NCBI RefSeq assembly: GCF_019703515.2
Contig: NC_059348.1
Span: 27,864,156-27,928,155, forward strand
DNA from: Myxocyprinus asiaticus
Taxonomy: Eukaryota; Chordata; Actinopteri; Cypriniformes; Catostomidae
Length of the DNA: 64,000 nt
Reading direction: 5' to 3'
Shown here: positions 45,003 through 58,331 of the stretch, piece after piece
Numbering within the stretch: the first letter of the stretch is position 1
Layout of the letters: each line of letters opens with the position of its first letter
The notes under the pieces: generated by a model
Database searches by the model: none
What the model saw: only the letters and a program-made list of their open reading frames with translations
What the model was told of the DNA's origin: nothing
Made by a program: the position numbers and the translations under genes

Positions 45003-45007
45003 GTGTG

Positions 45008-46457
45008 CAAGTTCATTTCAGAAACAAATATTTTATTTCAGTAATGTAATTTCATGTATGATATTTAAATTAGAGGAACCAAATATGCTGCTCTTCAATT
45101 GAAGTTCTTGTTTTGTCTTTCAGCAGCAAGACTTTCAGTGTGTTTTCAAATACTTGGGAAATAAGGCAAGGTTCAAGGTCAATTCTGATGTTGTGGTGAG
45201 CCTGCTAAGGTTTTGAATTGCATTCCACAAACAAGCCTGAGACGATACATGGCATTACAAAAAAGAAAATAGTACAAGCGACAATGCTGCTTTTATCTGT
45301 GAAAAATAAGTCTGTTATCTAGACTTGACTGTTACTGTTATTGCTTTAGATCACAGAGAGTTTCTAACTTTATGCACAACTCTGTCTATTTAGAAAGAGA
45401 TTTAAAATGAGTTATACCATGGGTCAGTTGAATGCTTGATTCTGATTGGTTGACAGATGTTCTAAGGTGTGCAATTATTTTCCAGTAAACGCATGAAGTA
45501 GTTCCAGGTCTAAACCGCATTACAGTTCCATATCACTTCGCCAAATTATTTCAGTAATTTCAAAGAGCCGTACAGGCTACCACAGCAAAATAACTAACTA
45601 AAACAAAGACACTGGTTAAGTACATCGGATAAGAATGACAAACAATGTCTATAATATCCTATATTTATTTCAATTTCAGCTGAAAAGCACTCTTGCGCTC
45701 CCTCTCTCTCTTTCACTCTCGTCTCACCCAGACCAACACTCAAACACACTGACACATACGTGCTTACACACACACACACACACACACACACACTTTGAAT
45801 TTTCATTTGTGTATTTTGTCAAATGCTGGGCTGAATCTTTACCGAGACAGAAAAGTTAAAGAAAATCTTACACTGTGCACCAAAGGCTAGCACAACATTT
45901 CCATTCGTAATTCATGTCATTTTTACACAATCATAATTTGGGGACTATGTTTTGTGCATATCTATAAACTTGTCTTAGTGCACTTCACCCCTTTCTTTCC
46001 TTGTTGAGTATGATTGACTCACATGCCGAACTAAATTAATGACATGCCTCCTCTCGTTCAGTCAGTCAGCAGATCTTCATTCATTAAACGAGATGACCAA
46101 GTAGTTCATTTCATTCGTGAGCAAGTTTACCAGTACATTCAGTTCATTCATGAATGAGACGTCTTATCTCGTCCAGACTCCGTTCAGCTCCTTCACAGCC
46201 CACACTTGAATGCTATAGGCTCGTGCTATAGCAGAGACTAATTAGCAGAGACGGTCCACTTCTATCAAATTGAATGGGAGAAATTGGAACGCCAACGGTC
46301 AATGGATGTAAAAAGGAAGTCCTGCTTTTCAGGTAAAAGAGCCAATCACCTTTTAGATACAGATGTCACCTGTCAATCAACTCGAGAACGTGCATGTGCA
46401 TTAGCGAAATTTCATTTTTTAGCGTAATCTGAGCTAAAGAAGCACAATTTATTATAC
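45008..46457. other. Intergenic, with CA microsatellite and a GTTCATTC-rich stretch
   Basis: A (CA)n run of about 14 units lies at 45766-45793. Between 46050 and 46200, GTTCATTCAT-type repeats on both strands resemble a dispersed fish repeat. No gene. Confidence 0.5.
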
Positions 46458-46462
46458 CAGTG

Positions 46463-46780
46463 TGTGGCAGCGGGGGCATGGTCAAGCGTCCGTCCGGAGA
46501 GAGAGAAAGCGGTAAGGGCGCTTGCACCTGAGCTAAATTATGTCTAACACCTGTCTCTAATTACAGTGAGCACGGGAAGAGCGGCATAAAAGAGCCACAA
46601 CTCCAGCAGACCAGAGAGAGAGCCTGGGTCCAGAAAGTTATTATTGTGAAGCTGAAGAGATTATTATTGTGAAGCTATGAATTTATTATTGTGAAGCTGA
46701 AGAAATTAGTGGTCATTAAAAGACTTACCTGTGAGTCGAGCAACCTGCCTCCCGTGTCCTCCTTATCGACTGTCGTTACA
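46463..46780 (+). mobile_element. Solo LTR related to the Gmr1-like element
   Basis: Begins TGTGGCAGCGGGGGCATGGTC and ends CTGTCGTTACA. It is flanked by the perfect 5-base duplication CAGTG (46458-46462 and 46781-46785). Its first ~80 bases match the minus-strand LTRs at 29473 and 32623. It contains a repeated ATTATTGTGAAGCT motif (three times, 46639-46697). No coding sequence. Confidence 0.9.
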
Positions 46781-46785
46781 CAGTG

Positions 46786-47950
46786 TTGTCAGATTTTACT
46801 GCTGATTTGAAATATGTTCTTTGATCGTAATTTTGACCAACCTTTTTGGAGTTTTTGGACTTTCCCCATTCAAGTAGATAGGAGCTGCATGTGTATGCCG
46901 CTTGTTTACATAGAAAATAGCTGCCCGAGAGAGTTCCAAAAATGGCTGCAGAGTGAACTGACTTGCTAAAAAGTTTTTGGCTATAGTCATGCATCCGAAT
47001 ATCTATACTTCCCTACTATATAGTGTGTCAAAAACAGTATGCCAATGGAGTAGTATTTCTGAATCCACAGTATTCATGAAGCAGTAAGCGAGAAGTACCC
47101 GGATGACCTACTATTTCCAGTGAGATTCTGAAGTGCGGATCGACTGGACACTTAACGATCCCATAATCCCTCGGGAGCTGAGGCGACATCACGTTCAAAA
47201 TGCTGGATTTAAAAGAACTGCGATAAATTGCGAGTCGTATGGCTCTTCTCAACTGTAAGTGCTATATATACCAAGATAATTGTTCCTGACGCTTAAATTT
47301 AGCTTATTTAACAAAACCAGAGCAGACAGTTTTCACGGTTGTTGTTCTTACGTCATATATTCAGGTCACAAGACAATGCCCACATCCCTGGATGAAGTAT
47401 GTCCGAAATCTATTCATACTACTCGCATGCGTACCTGAAAGAACGTACTGTTTTGCCAGCAGATAAGAACGTCCTTCATCAAATACTAGTACATAATGTG
47501 ACAGTACGTGGTTTTGGATGCAGCATCAGTCTTTACAGGCAAGAAAAGCCACCAAAGCAGCCTCATGCTTCAGCTCATTGGCTTTAAAAGATAGAGACGT
47601 CAGTGAACAAGAAATATGAGTCAGTGTATGGAAGTGAACAAGAACGATTCATTCACTTAAAAGATTCATTCAAAAAGACAGATTTGTTCACGATCGAAAC
47701 ATCACAAATACGCACGCACACACACATACTTGGGAGCAACAAACAGACGCTTTATGTCAGCGCACCCCTGCGACTCAGTGGGTTTGTAAACAGTTGTTTA
47801 GCAACAGGAAAGCTATATACAAGAATGGTGACACAACCACGCTGCTGCTGAGAAGTATACTTAAACGTACATCTTGGCAATTTGAAGCGATGTAACTGCT
47901 GCCAAGAGCCGCTGCAAAAACAGGTAATTCCTCACGCGATCTCTCTTGAT

Positions 47951-47952
<2 letters not shown>
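46786..47952. repeat. Dispersed-repeat-like intergenic sequence
   Basis: The stretch 46990-47550 has phrases such as CTTCCCTACTATATAGTGTG and GAAGTATGTCCGAAATCTAT that look like the diverged termini of a dispersed fish element, but I could not set clear ends or a target duplication. 47600-47700 is rich in GATTCATTCA-type sequence. Confidence 0.35.

Positions 47953-47982
<30 letters not shown>
47953..47982 (+). repeat. CA microsatellite
   Basis: About 15 uninterrupted CA units. Confidence 0.95.
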
Positions 47983-47983
<1 letters not shown>

Positions 47984-49801
47984 TCACACACACTGCTCCG
48001 AATATAATCATGTCACAAAAATAAAGATAGCAGTTCTGTATGTCAAACTCAAGCTCTTAAAAAAATAAAAATAACATGAGCTTGCTTGAGTTCAAATTGT
48101 AATGTGTCCCAGAAAAGGTTAGTCAGAATAAGGAACTATTTCACTAGCTGGAAACCACACTGGATGTTGCGTTCTCGTTCTTGACCTAATTATGACATAC
48201 TGAGTTGATAACAGTACTCTCTACAAAGTTATGAGTTCGAGGCAGTAAACATATAGTCATAGGAAATGGTGATTGAATAGTTGTTGCTAAACAACCGTTG
48301 TCTTTTTAAAATGTTGTAAAACCAACCTATATAACAGTTGGGTACAAAGAGTGGTCAGTTGCATTTAAAGGTTATATTCCTTCAAATACCTGACTGTGCA
48401 TAACTTTAAGTAGGTTTTATTAATTTTGTTAGCTTTATTTCACTCTTTTTATATCAAGCAACAGAGATGCTGTGAATACAGTGCATTTTAGTATTAAAAC
48501 TCTTCTACTCAGAGCTGAGAACCAGTAAATGTAGACAGAAATAATTTTAGAAGAGATTATCTCTTAAACTTTATCCGAAAAGTACCCCATATGTTGTTTA
48601 TGTGAGGCTCTAAGGAACATTTCATATCATTGGTCATGAGGTCATTATGGTACAAGATTCAAGTTCCCAAAAAGTAAGAAATGTGTCCGCCTCTGGCATA
48701 TGTAAAGACATGGCATATCATCTTTGCAGATCATGGAAAAATGCACTGTCATAGTCCCAGCTCTCCATGTGTTTTGCCTGTTGTCTAAGACTCTTAAGGG
48801 GCTGTAAGGTTAACAATTCCCTTATGTTGTTTATTTTTAAAAGTCATTGGGGGTTCACTATAGCAGATGTTCAAAAAAGTTAAATACTGTAGGTCCAAAC
48901 TATGGAAGTGTTTTAAAACATGTTGAAATCCAATCAAACTTTAGTGACTGGAAAGTTACAGGTTGGGCTGCAACCTGCTTCTAGAGTTGACAGAGCACCA
49001 GGGGGTGGATATGCAAGAAAAATAATGTTTACAGAACCAGGGAATCTATTAATTATTCTATCAGACTGAACACCAAAGTCAAACGTGGGCTAATTACCCA
49101 CTGAAAAACAAATAATTTATGTGACTACCTGACTGTGTCACTAGAGAAACACAAGCCGTCTGTTTCAAAGCAAAACCTTTCTGAACGTTTCAGAAATGAC
49201 CAGAGAGAGTCCTCCATCCCCACTAATTTGAAATAAGTAATTTTTCCCTTTACTGCATTGAAAAATTATGTTTTCTAATATTACTCAGATTCTAACATCC
49301 TAAAAGTGATACATATTTTGAAAACCTTTTTTCTGTGCTGGTAGACCTACTTGTCTTTACGTTTACTCTAAAGACTTTTATGGTATGCACAAACCATATC
49401 TTTACAAATGACTGGTTGAAACTGGTTTTCAGAGAGCGCACAATTCATCCTATAAAAATCTCAGGATTTTAAATATGGTTTATTCTTGAAGAAAGCAGAA
49501 GCGAAGCTTGCATATAAACAGTATCTTTGTCTGGGTAAGTGCAGAGGAGTGAACAACACCAGCTTTCCACAAACATCAGACTTAACAGGTTTTAACATCT
49601 AAATGCAAGTTTATAGATTGTGTAACTTTGAAGCCATGCATACAGTATGACCAGTTTTTTTCTTTCCAACAGATTGTGCCTATATATATTTTTTTCCCAA
49701 AATAAAGTTGTTTCCGACAAAAGAAAAGTGTCTTGCTTTCCAAACAACATGGTTTAGTACAACATTTCATGTGTTTATATGTTTATGAGTGCCCACAGCT
49801 G
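47983..49801. other. Intergenic spacer
   Basis: Non-coding, no recognised elements. Confidence 0.4.
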
Positions 49802-49804
49802 CAG

Positions 49805-49960
49805 TGGCAGGAAAAAGTATGTGAACCTTTTTGATTTGCATGGATTTTGGCATATATTAGTCATAAAATGATATGTGATTTTCAACAAAGGCCACATCCA
49901 CACTAATCCGTTTAAGTTTGAAAACTCAGTTTTCAGTTCCTTAACATCATCGTTTATCAA
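49805..49960. mobile_element. Tc1-type terminal fragment abutting a MITE fragment
   Basis: CAGTGGCAGGAAAAAGTATGTGAACC at 49803 is typical of a Tc1-family terminal repeat in fish, but no matching right end follows. At 49889, GGCCACATCCACACTAATCC repeats the terminus of the nested MITE at 20850. Confidence 0.45.
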
Positions 49961-50824
49961 AGTATGCGATTCCGGATAGCGTTTTCGATGCTGTTCCAGT
50001 CTGGTTGAGTGCTTTCAAGCAAAAATGTAATAGTGTCAGTCAATGTGGCTTAAGTCACAACAATAGACAAACATATAATGCTTAAACTAAAAACACAGGG
50101 TGGCTCTGACCAACACCTCGAATCTGATATCATTGATTGGACTCCAGGTTACAAAAATCAAGAGTTCTGGCAAACTTGCAGAAAACTTGCTGCAAACGTG
50201 CTGCAAATAGCAACTTATTGTTTTCACATGCAAATGAGCAAGTTTGCGGCATCTCTAGATTTTTTGTAAGGGTGACCCCCTGACTCCTGTTAGCTTTTAG
50301 AGAAGTCATTACCTAAAGGGATTGAGATCGTCTTTTTCCACCCTGCACTGTGAATGTTTACACTGTGTGTTCAATTAAGGCATGAAAACATATCATTGAG
50401 TATTACTTAAGCAGTCTGTGTTTGTCTATTGATGTGATTAGTTCACAATCAGATATAATTTTATGACCAATACTTGCAGAAATCCATGTAATTTCAAAGG
50501 GTTAACATAATTTTCTGCACTTACAGATTCAGCTATACACGATGGGAGAAAGGTGCCTCAGATTGTTCCTGGCAGAATTCTCAGCTCCATATGGTTAGGA
50601 TTAGGGTGGGGGCGGGGTTAGGGCATCTGCAGCCTGCCAGGAACAAAAAGAGGCACCTTTATACAATGGGCTTCAGCTATACCTTGCTTACTTCTGAATG
50701 AACAAGCAGACATGAAGACTACTTGATAATTGCATTTTCAGTCAATTTTCAGTTATATTATATGTACACTCTACCCAAACACATCTTTGCAGAATAATAC
50801 TATATTATAATTGTATTATTACTA
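49961..50824. other. Intergenic spacer
   Basis: Non-coding; nothing recognised. Confidence 0.4.
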
Positions 50825-52230
50825 CAGTTGCAATCAAAATTATTCAACCTCCCTGACCAGCAATACATTCTGGTGATGTGAATGTACCACTCCTAAACGG
50901 TACATTCACTAAAACCTCAGTAAACAGTCAAAGTAAGTTTTTAATACACATTTGAGTGATTTTGAGAACAAAGAGTTCAGTTTACCCAAATTTTAAAATA
51001 AAAAATAACTAATTCTCTCCACAAATGTCATGTCAAAAATATTCAACCTTGAATATTGGAGCATCCTTTATCCTTAATAACAGCAAATAAATGTTTCAGG
51101 TAATTGTTCTCAGGCTTTGACACCTCTCTATTATAATTTTTACACATTTCTCATGAGCAAAAGCTTCCAGCTCATTGACATTCTTTGGTTTCTGTGCTGC
51201 CACCGCTTCCTTGAAATCCCAACAAAGGTTTGCAATGGGATTTTAATGATGGACTGAAAGGGCCATTTAAGGACATTCCACGACCTATCCCTGAACCAGA
51301 TTTTGGACAACTTGGATGTATCCTTGGTGTTATTGTCTTGCTGGAAAGTCCAGTGATCACCGAGCTTCAATTTACACACTGAAGGCATCACATTTTTCAT
51401 GCCAAAATGGCCTGATACCTGAAAGAATCCATGGTGTCAGTCACATAGTCAGGATAGCCGTTTCCTGCAGCCACAAAACACCCGCATAACAGGACTGACC
51501 CACCTCCATGCTTGACTGTGGGGATGGTGTCGTTCTTGTCATCACCTTGTCATGTTACTCGACATATTGCTGACCCATGGGTCTAAAACTCATTTTCAGT
51601 TTAGTGTCATACGTCTATAAAACCTTCTTCCAGGACTCCACAGGTCTTTCCTAATTACTTCTTGAATATTCAAGTCAACATTTCCCTTGGTGAAGTTTTG
51701 CTTTCTTCCACACCCCAAGAAGGTTGCTGTTGTACCATATTTAAAAAAATGTATGAATGGTGTTCCCAACTTTGTCTATTGGAAATTGAAGTGCCTTGGA
51801 AATGTACTTTTAGCCATGACCGTTCTTGTGTAATGAAATAATCTCCTCTATTAGCTTTTGAGACAGCTTATTTTTAATTGCATTTTTTTGCATAGAAATA
51901 CATTTTTGCTTACAATGCTAAACTTACATTTTAAAACTTAAATAAGTGCCATTGCAGATTGATGACTTAATTTAGTTTTAAAACAATTACTTGTGTAGCC
52001 TTACATATTTAAATAACAGCTACATGCAATAGGGGTTGAATAATTATGACATGGCTGTATTTAAAAAAAATCGTGCTATTTACAAATATTAGGTATATAT
52101 TCACACTATGACTTTGAATGTGTCACTCAATTGATATAGATATAAAGTTTAAAATTTCTGGGTCATCAGAAAAGCTTACCTTTGTAAATCCTTTGTTGGG
52201 GGGGGGTTTGAATAATTTTGATTGCAACTG
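50825..52230 (-). mobile_element. Degraded Tc1-like transposon
   Basis: Inverted ends CAGTTGCAATCAAAATTATTC (50825) and its inverse at 52230, flanked by TA on both sides. The length of 1406 bases suits a Tc1 element. The body carries transposase remnants on the minus strand. Confidence 0.88.
51140..51760 (-). pseudogene. Tc1-like transposase remnant
   Basis: The best-preserved segment (51400-51140) contains GDHWTFQQDNNTKDTSKLSK, including the second catalytic Asp of the DDE triad, and KIWFRDRSWNVLKWPFQS. The downstream part with the catalytic Glu is missing or out of frame, and the N-terminal half is broken by many stops. Confidence 0.75.
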
Positions 52231-52637
52231 TATATTATATATTTTATGATATACATTATTGATACTATAATATATTATAATATAACACAATGAATACACA
52301 TCCAGCATAACACCAAGCAGAAGAGAACTGAAAGGGCACAGGGAATATCTGATGCCTGCATGAGTTCTGAATGTGAATGAGCAAAGAAACAGCTGTTGCA
52401 TTTTGCCATATTAGAGTACAACATTGGATGAACCGGATACTTTGCAGCATCCTTTTTGTACTGATACCAAACTGATGTTCTCTGCTGATTAATCTTTAGT
52501 ATTTAACTGTTGACACAATTTGCACAGTCACTCAGGTAGCACCTAACTGGAAACAGAGCTGTAACAGAGTTATACAGAAATAGGACCTGATTTATGGGTT
52601 TGTCTCATCATTTCAATGCAAAATGGTGATGTGAAAC
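52231..52637. other. Intergenic AT-rich spacer
   Basis: TATAT-rich sequence after the transposon. No gene. Confidence 0.4.
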
Positions 52638-53283
52638 TTAAAGGGATAGTTTACCCAAAAATGAAAATTCTCTCATGAAAATTCTCTCACCCTCCTGGCA
52701 GGTGTGTATGACTTTCTTTCTTCTGTTGAACACAAATGAAGATTTTCAGAAGAATATTTCAGCTCTGTAGGTCCTCACTATGCAAGTGAACGGGAGCCAA
52801 AATTTTGACACTCTAAAATCCACATAATCCAGTGGTTACATCCATATGTTCAGACACAATATTATAGGTGTGGGTGAGAAACAGGTCAATATTGAAGTCA
52901 TTTTTATCATAAATTCTCCTCCCTGCCCAGTAGAGGGTGATATGCACAAAAAATGTGAATCAACAAAAACAGAAGGAGAAAGTGAGAGTGAAGGAAAAAG
53001 GACTTAAATATTGGTCTTTTTCCCATCCACCCCTATCATATCACTTCAGAAGATGGATTTAACCAGAGTCATCTGGAGTATTTTTATGTTGCTCTTATGT
53101 GGATTTTGGAGCTTCAAAATGTTGGCACCCATTCTGTTGCATTGTATGGGCCTACAGAGCTGAGATATTCTTCTAAAAATCTTCATTTGTGCTCTGCAGA
53201 AGAAGGAAAGTCATACACATCTGGTATGGCATGAGGGTGAGTAAATGAGAGAATTTTCATTTTTGGGTGAACTATCCCTTTAA
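52638..53283. mobile_element. TTAA-flanked long inverted-repeat MITE
   Basis: The left arm begins TTAAAGGGATAGTTTACCC and the right arm ends GGGTGAACTATCCCTTTAA. The two ~300-base halves are inverted copies. Same family as 1240-1893. Best-preserved copy in the window. Confidence 0.88.
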
Positions 53284-53598
53284 TGTATTTGGATTTTTGA
53301 CCATTTCTTTCTGACACTGTTTATTTAATTAAATGCTTTATAAAAATGATGAGCAGCATATTCTTTTCATATTTTCTGGATGGCTGTATATTTGTTGTGA
53401 GAGATAAATCATTATACTGTTAAAAGGGTAATATGCCACACATGTGTGGAAGGAATGACTTGAGGCTAAATATTATTTTATTGCCCTAGAGAGCTCAAGC
53501 AGTAGCACTGTGAATGTAAGAGAAGGATGTGTAATACAAATCACAGTAAGATTAGTAATTTGAGAATTTTTACTTTTAAGAAATATAGAAATTAAATA
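53284..53598. other. Intergenic spacer between two MITEs
   Basis: AT-rich non-coding sequence; nothing recognised. Confidence 0.4.
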
Positions 53599-53627
53599 CA
53601 CTACCGTACAAAAGTTTAGGGTCACTT

Positions 53628-53666
<39 letters not shown>

Positions 53667-54141
53667 CATTTTAGAATAATAGTAAAGTCATCACAACTAT
53701 AGAATAACATAAATGGAACTATGGGAATTATGTTGTGACAAAATCCAAAATAAATTAAAACTGTGTTATATTTTAGTATCTTCAAAGTAGTCACCCTTTG
53801 CCTAGAATTTGCAGACATGTACTGTTGACATTTTCTCAACCAACTTCTTGAGGTATCACCCTGGGATGCCTTTTAAACAGTGTTGAAGGAGTTCCCATCT
53901 ATGTTGGGCACTTATTGGCTGCTTTTCTTTATTATTTGGTCCAAGTCATCGATTTCAAAAACTATTATTTTTTTATATTAAATTTTAATTTTATAATGAA
54001 ATAAATTAATATGGTGGCACAATTATATTTTTGTCTACAAAACTAATTTCAAACATTTAAGCATACACCTTCAGATCAAAAGATTTTTAAGATCATGAGA
54101 AACATTTCTGGCAAGGGACCCCAAACTTTTGAACGGTAGTG
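53599..54141. mobile_element. Tc1-type MITE, complete copy
   Basis: The left end CACTACCGTACAAAAGTTTA and the right end CAAACTTTTGAACGGTAGTG are inverse, with TA on each side (53597-53598 and 54142-54143). It contains an ATT microsatellite at 53631-53664. It is the uninterrupted relative of the element at 29027-33032 and shows where the gypsy element inserted there. Confidence 0.88.
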
Positions 54142-54143
54142 TA

Positions 54144-57100
54144 TGTAAGGCAGGAGCTGATTCAGTCTTATGTGTATATTGGGTGTATCGTCCATAGTGT
54201 ATATTGACTATATTGTCTAGATAGTATATATGTTTCATGCCTTGCACCGTGGCTCCAATTATCACTGTATTTCGTTTCCTCTCATGCCACATAGGAGATA
54301 AATGGCAAAAAAAAAAAAAAAAAAAAAAAACTTCACTTTGATAATATAACATATATAATAGTTAATGTTAATAATATTCCTTTTTTATTATTGATTTATT
54401 TTTTTTATTGATTTATTTTTTTCTTATTTGTTCAGGGAGCATTGCAAGCAGAGACAAGGTTGCTAAAAATAAATATTTCCCAGCAAATCAATTTTTATAT
54501 TAAGACCCTGTGTCAAACTGTTGAAGTAAGCAAATTGGAGATAAGTAGTATGGATTACAGCACATATTTTAGTATGCTATGCATCAAAGAAAAACTGAGG
54601 AAAAGTTGATATATAAGCAAAATGAGGAGGAAACACAAAACAATATTCCCATAAACAGAAATATATTTGTCCAGATACAGAAAAACGTCAGAGACAGGAT
54701 TCACAGCAGGCCATTTCCACCCCATTTGTGTTCTCACCAGAGAGGAAATTGGTTGTTTTTCAGTGCTACAGTAGTGTCATGGAAATAAGCATTCAGATTG
54801 TTCGACCTTGGGGTGATGATGAAGGCCATGCATTGATGAGTCTCAGTAGGATTTGGGCTGTGGGAAGATAACCCTTATATTTGACCACAAGGAGGCAGGA
54901 GAATGTACTCTCTGGACAAGCAGGCCCCAAAACTCTCTCCTTACAAGCACGTCCGCAGCCAGCCAGAACAAATTGTTATGGAATAAATGAGTTCTGTTCT
55001 GAGTCAAAGACGTGTCATCCTCAAAAAAAAAAAATAATAATAATAATAATCTGTCATTATAATGAATTGGTCCCAATTATGTAACATTTAGTTATCAACT
55101 GTAGAAAAAGCAACAAATTGGCCCCAGCTCTGGAGAAGTCTGAATGGACACTTATCTTAAAGATTTGCCTTCCGCTTAAACAGGTGTCATAGTCCCACTG
55201 CTACTGCTTAAACCGGATGTGGTTTCACACATAGCCTTCAGCATCACGTTTACAGAAATACCACAATCCTTACATGCAGAAGAGGATAACCGTACTGTGA
55301 TGCGGTTGTATGTAGATACCTTCCTGCAAATGCACTGTTCAGTATTACACATGGCAAATCAAAGTGATTTAGATCTTGGCCAACAGAAGCATGAAACATT
55401 TATGGAAAACACCTTATTCAAAGGTAACTGATGCACTTTTGATGTAACTGAACTTTCTTTCATCAACAGCAAGATTTAAGATCAAATTTATATGAATGTT
55501 TAAGGGTAAATTTTAAGTTCTATATCTGGTCACCATTTTGAAGTTTTTCAAAAATTTTCATCACCTTTTTGCCTTCCCTAGTTCATTTTAAATGGTGCAT
55601 CATTGTGTCAAATTACTTTTTAAATGGACAAATATTCCATTTAGTTCCATGAAGGTAATGAGGTTCTTCATAATACAGGGTTCCCACAGTAAAATTAAGA
55701 TATTTAGGTCTGGAAAAGTAGTGGGAATGAAAAACAATCTTAAAAAGTCAATTTCTATAGTGAATATAATTTTTGTAGTTATGCGCAGCTCTAAAACATT
55801 TTATCGGTTTGAAATTTCTCTGTGTGCACTCCCTTTAAATAGATTTTTAAAGATCCAGTAATCACACACAACTGGAAAGCTCATAGAAATGTGTTGGTAA
55901 AAAGTTTGGGAACTCTGATAATGATGAGTGAAATGTTTTTGCAAAATCCTGTCTAAAATTTAGTTGAAGGTAGAGCATGGCATATATAGCAATGGAGTAT
56001 TGTACCGCAGGACATGTCAACTTCCCAAACGTATTTCATGTCAACTACCCTCAACGGAATAAGGAAGATCCAAAGAAGTTAAAGGATTCATCTGTTCATG
56101 TGACAACTAACAAGGGCATTATTTGTGTGCTGTCCATTAAAATAAGGCCTTAGTAATGTTTCTGGTAACTACTGGATTGAAGTCAATTCCTCAGAAGAAA
56201 GCAATTCAGTTTGAAAACCTTTAAAAACAGGATTTTATTTTGTATTTCCTCAAGACATCCATGGCTTTTGCAGCTATAGTGCCTTTTACACATAAATCTG
56301 GGCTTTCCTCTGTGATGCAGATGTTGCGCATTTAGAATGTGGGTAAAAGGTCGTCCTGCTGGGAGTGACACCGTATTAGAGTTGGAGATGCAGCTATTTC
56401 CTGTGGTTCCGGCAGCTGGATTGTGGTGGATGACTAACTGCTGTCATCAGTGTTTCTGGGAAACTCGCAGAAAGGCCAGATACTGAATATCTTTTACATT
56501 CATATGCTAATGGCTCTGTTTGGGCTATTCAGCATCTGAAAAGACTTGAGCGATGAAAACTGCATACACTGTGCCCCGCAGATTATGCGTACATTAAGAT
56601 CCCATACTGATGATTAAATGTTCTGCTTCTGACCCTTCATTAAGAAGAGGTGTGGATCATTAAATAATCAATAAAGGGATTAGGATATCCTTCACTGCCT
56701 TTCTAACTGTAGCTATCATCATGACTATGCAAGCAAACTTTGTCTTCCTTGGTTTTAATGCAGGCAGTTACTAAACAGCCAGCCAAAATATCACAAGTGA
56801 TGTTAAAACATTAACAAGTACCAGGATTAATTTGGTGGGTATTCCACCAAAAGGTCTCCATGGCATTATGTGACCAGCTAAAATAACTGAAAAGTGTTCA
56901 TTTTTATTGTTTCTTTTTTTATTTTCTTGTTTCATGCCATTGGCATTGAGAAAGCGGTAACACCCTGTGAGTTAAGTTTATAAGTGCTTTGTCCCTTTAC
57001 TGTTCATCTGTATGCCTGAAATTCATGTGAAGTGTTTTATCACCCGCATGTAGATTATACATGCATTTAAAGCCATTTAATTATAAGTGTGTTAATGACA

Positions 57101-58210
57101 TTTTCTGCATAGTTTTGAGTTATTAAGTCAATTTAGGGACTGTTTGTAAAATAGCCAACATATAGGTCAATTTGATGTCTGAAGTCAGTTCTATTAGACA
57201 TATAATTCCAGACATGACCGACTTTAGTTTCACAAACAATAAAATCTTGGCTCCTGCTCCACAAATACAAATAAGACTTCAAATCCTGTTTTGACCAAGT
57301 CTGCAAAGTACACTCACTGTAAAAACATGCAAATCTCTCTAAAAACCTGAAATGTTGAAGTATAAACTCTGTAACACCTGTACTTTGATTTCACCCTACT
57401 GGAACAGACAACTACTCCTTTGTATCAGAAGACGACAACTACTCCTTTGTATCAGAAGACAAAACAGCTAAAACAGAGGGATATTGACTTTTAATGAGCG
57501 AGGCAAATTCTCAGGCATCACCTGTGTGATACTGAGAGGTGAGTAAGTCCAGTCTTCAGAAACCTCCATTGAATGCTGTCTTTCTGTGAGCATGAACTTT
57601 CCCCTAATTCTCACACTGTTCTGTGCTCACAGTGGAACACGTTCTCCTCGTCTCTCCACACAAAAGCCTCTGCACCACAATGACTTCATACCAGGAAAAC
57701 CCAGAAGTTCATTCTGAGCAAATAAACAATGTATCTTCCTATAGACATAATATATTTTCTCTTAATCCCATCTATTTGAAAATATAAGAATGCACCAAAG
57801 TGAAATGAAAACCTTCACAATTGAGAACTGTTAGATATTTAGCATTTACAGCATACCTTAATAGTTGGACTGTTAGACTCAGGCTTTGATTAAATATCAA
57901 AAGTGAAACTGCTAATTAATGACAATCAGGCTATCAACTACTAAAAATCAAATTGTTTAAGCACAGAAATGGCAATTTAATAAAGATCAATAAATTTTCT
58001 TTATATTCATTGTTGCTGTTTGGTAGTTAAACCTACACACTTATTAAATCATAAAAATAACGAGAAATTAACAGGCTATCTGGTTGTAACCGGGTCCATT
58101 CTTACATCATGGTCCACATTAGAAGCAAATATGGTTGGGGGGGGGGGGGGGTGAAACCTGAGCAGACTCACAAACTCCCTCCAGATGGCCAGCCAATCAG
58201 AACGCCCTAG
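54144..58210. other. Intergenic region upstream of angptl4
   Basis: A poly-A run lies at about 54308-54330, with small AT repeats near 54400 and 55025-55050. A 28-base direct repeat (GACAACTACTCCTTTGTATCAGAAG) lies in tandem at 57407-57460. A poly-G run lies at 58136-58150. No exon recognised. Regulatory elements for angptl4 may lie here, but none can be named from sequence alone. Confidence 0.45.
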
Positions 58211-58225
58211 ACTGCACTGGGAGGG

Positions 58226-58233
58226 TATAAAAA
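58226..58233 (+). promoter_or_regulatory. angptl4: TATA box of angptl4
   Basis: GGGTATAAAAATGAG lies about 105 bases upstream of the start codon, placing transcription start near 58256 and giving a 5' UTR of about 75 bases. Confidence 0.7.
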
Positions 58234-58331
58234 TGAGTTAGCCTTCAACAGCATGAGCTTGTGCTCTTGTGAATACTGCGACAGCTGACTGGTCACCACA
58301 ACAAGACAACCACAGACACAAAACAAGCAAG

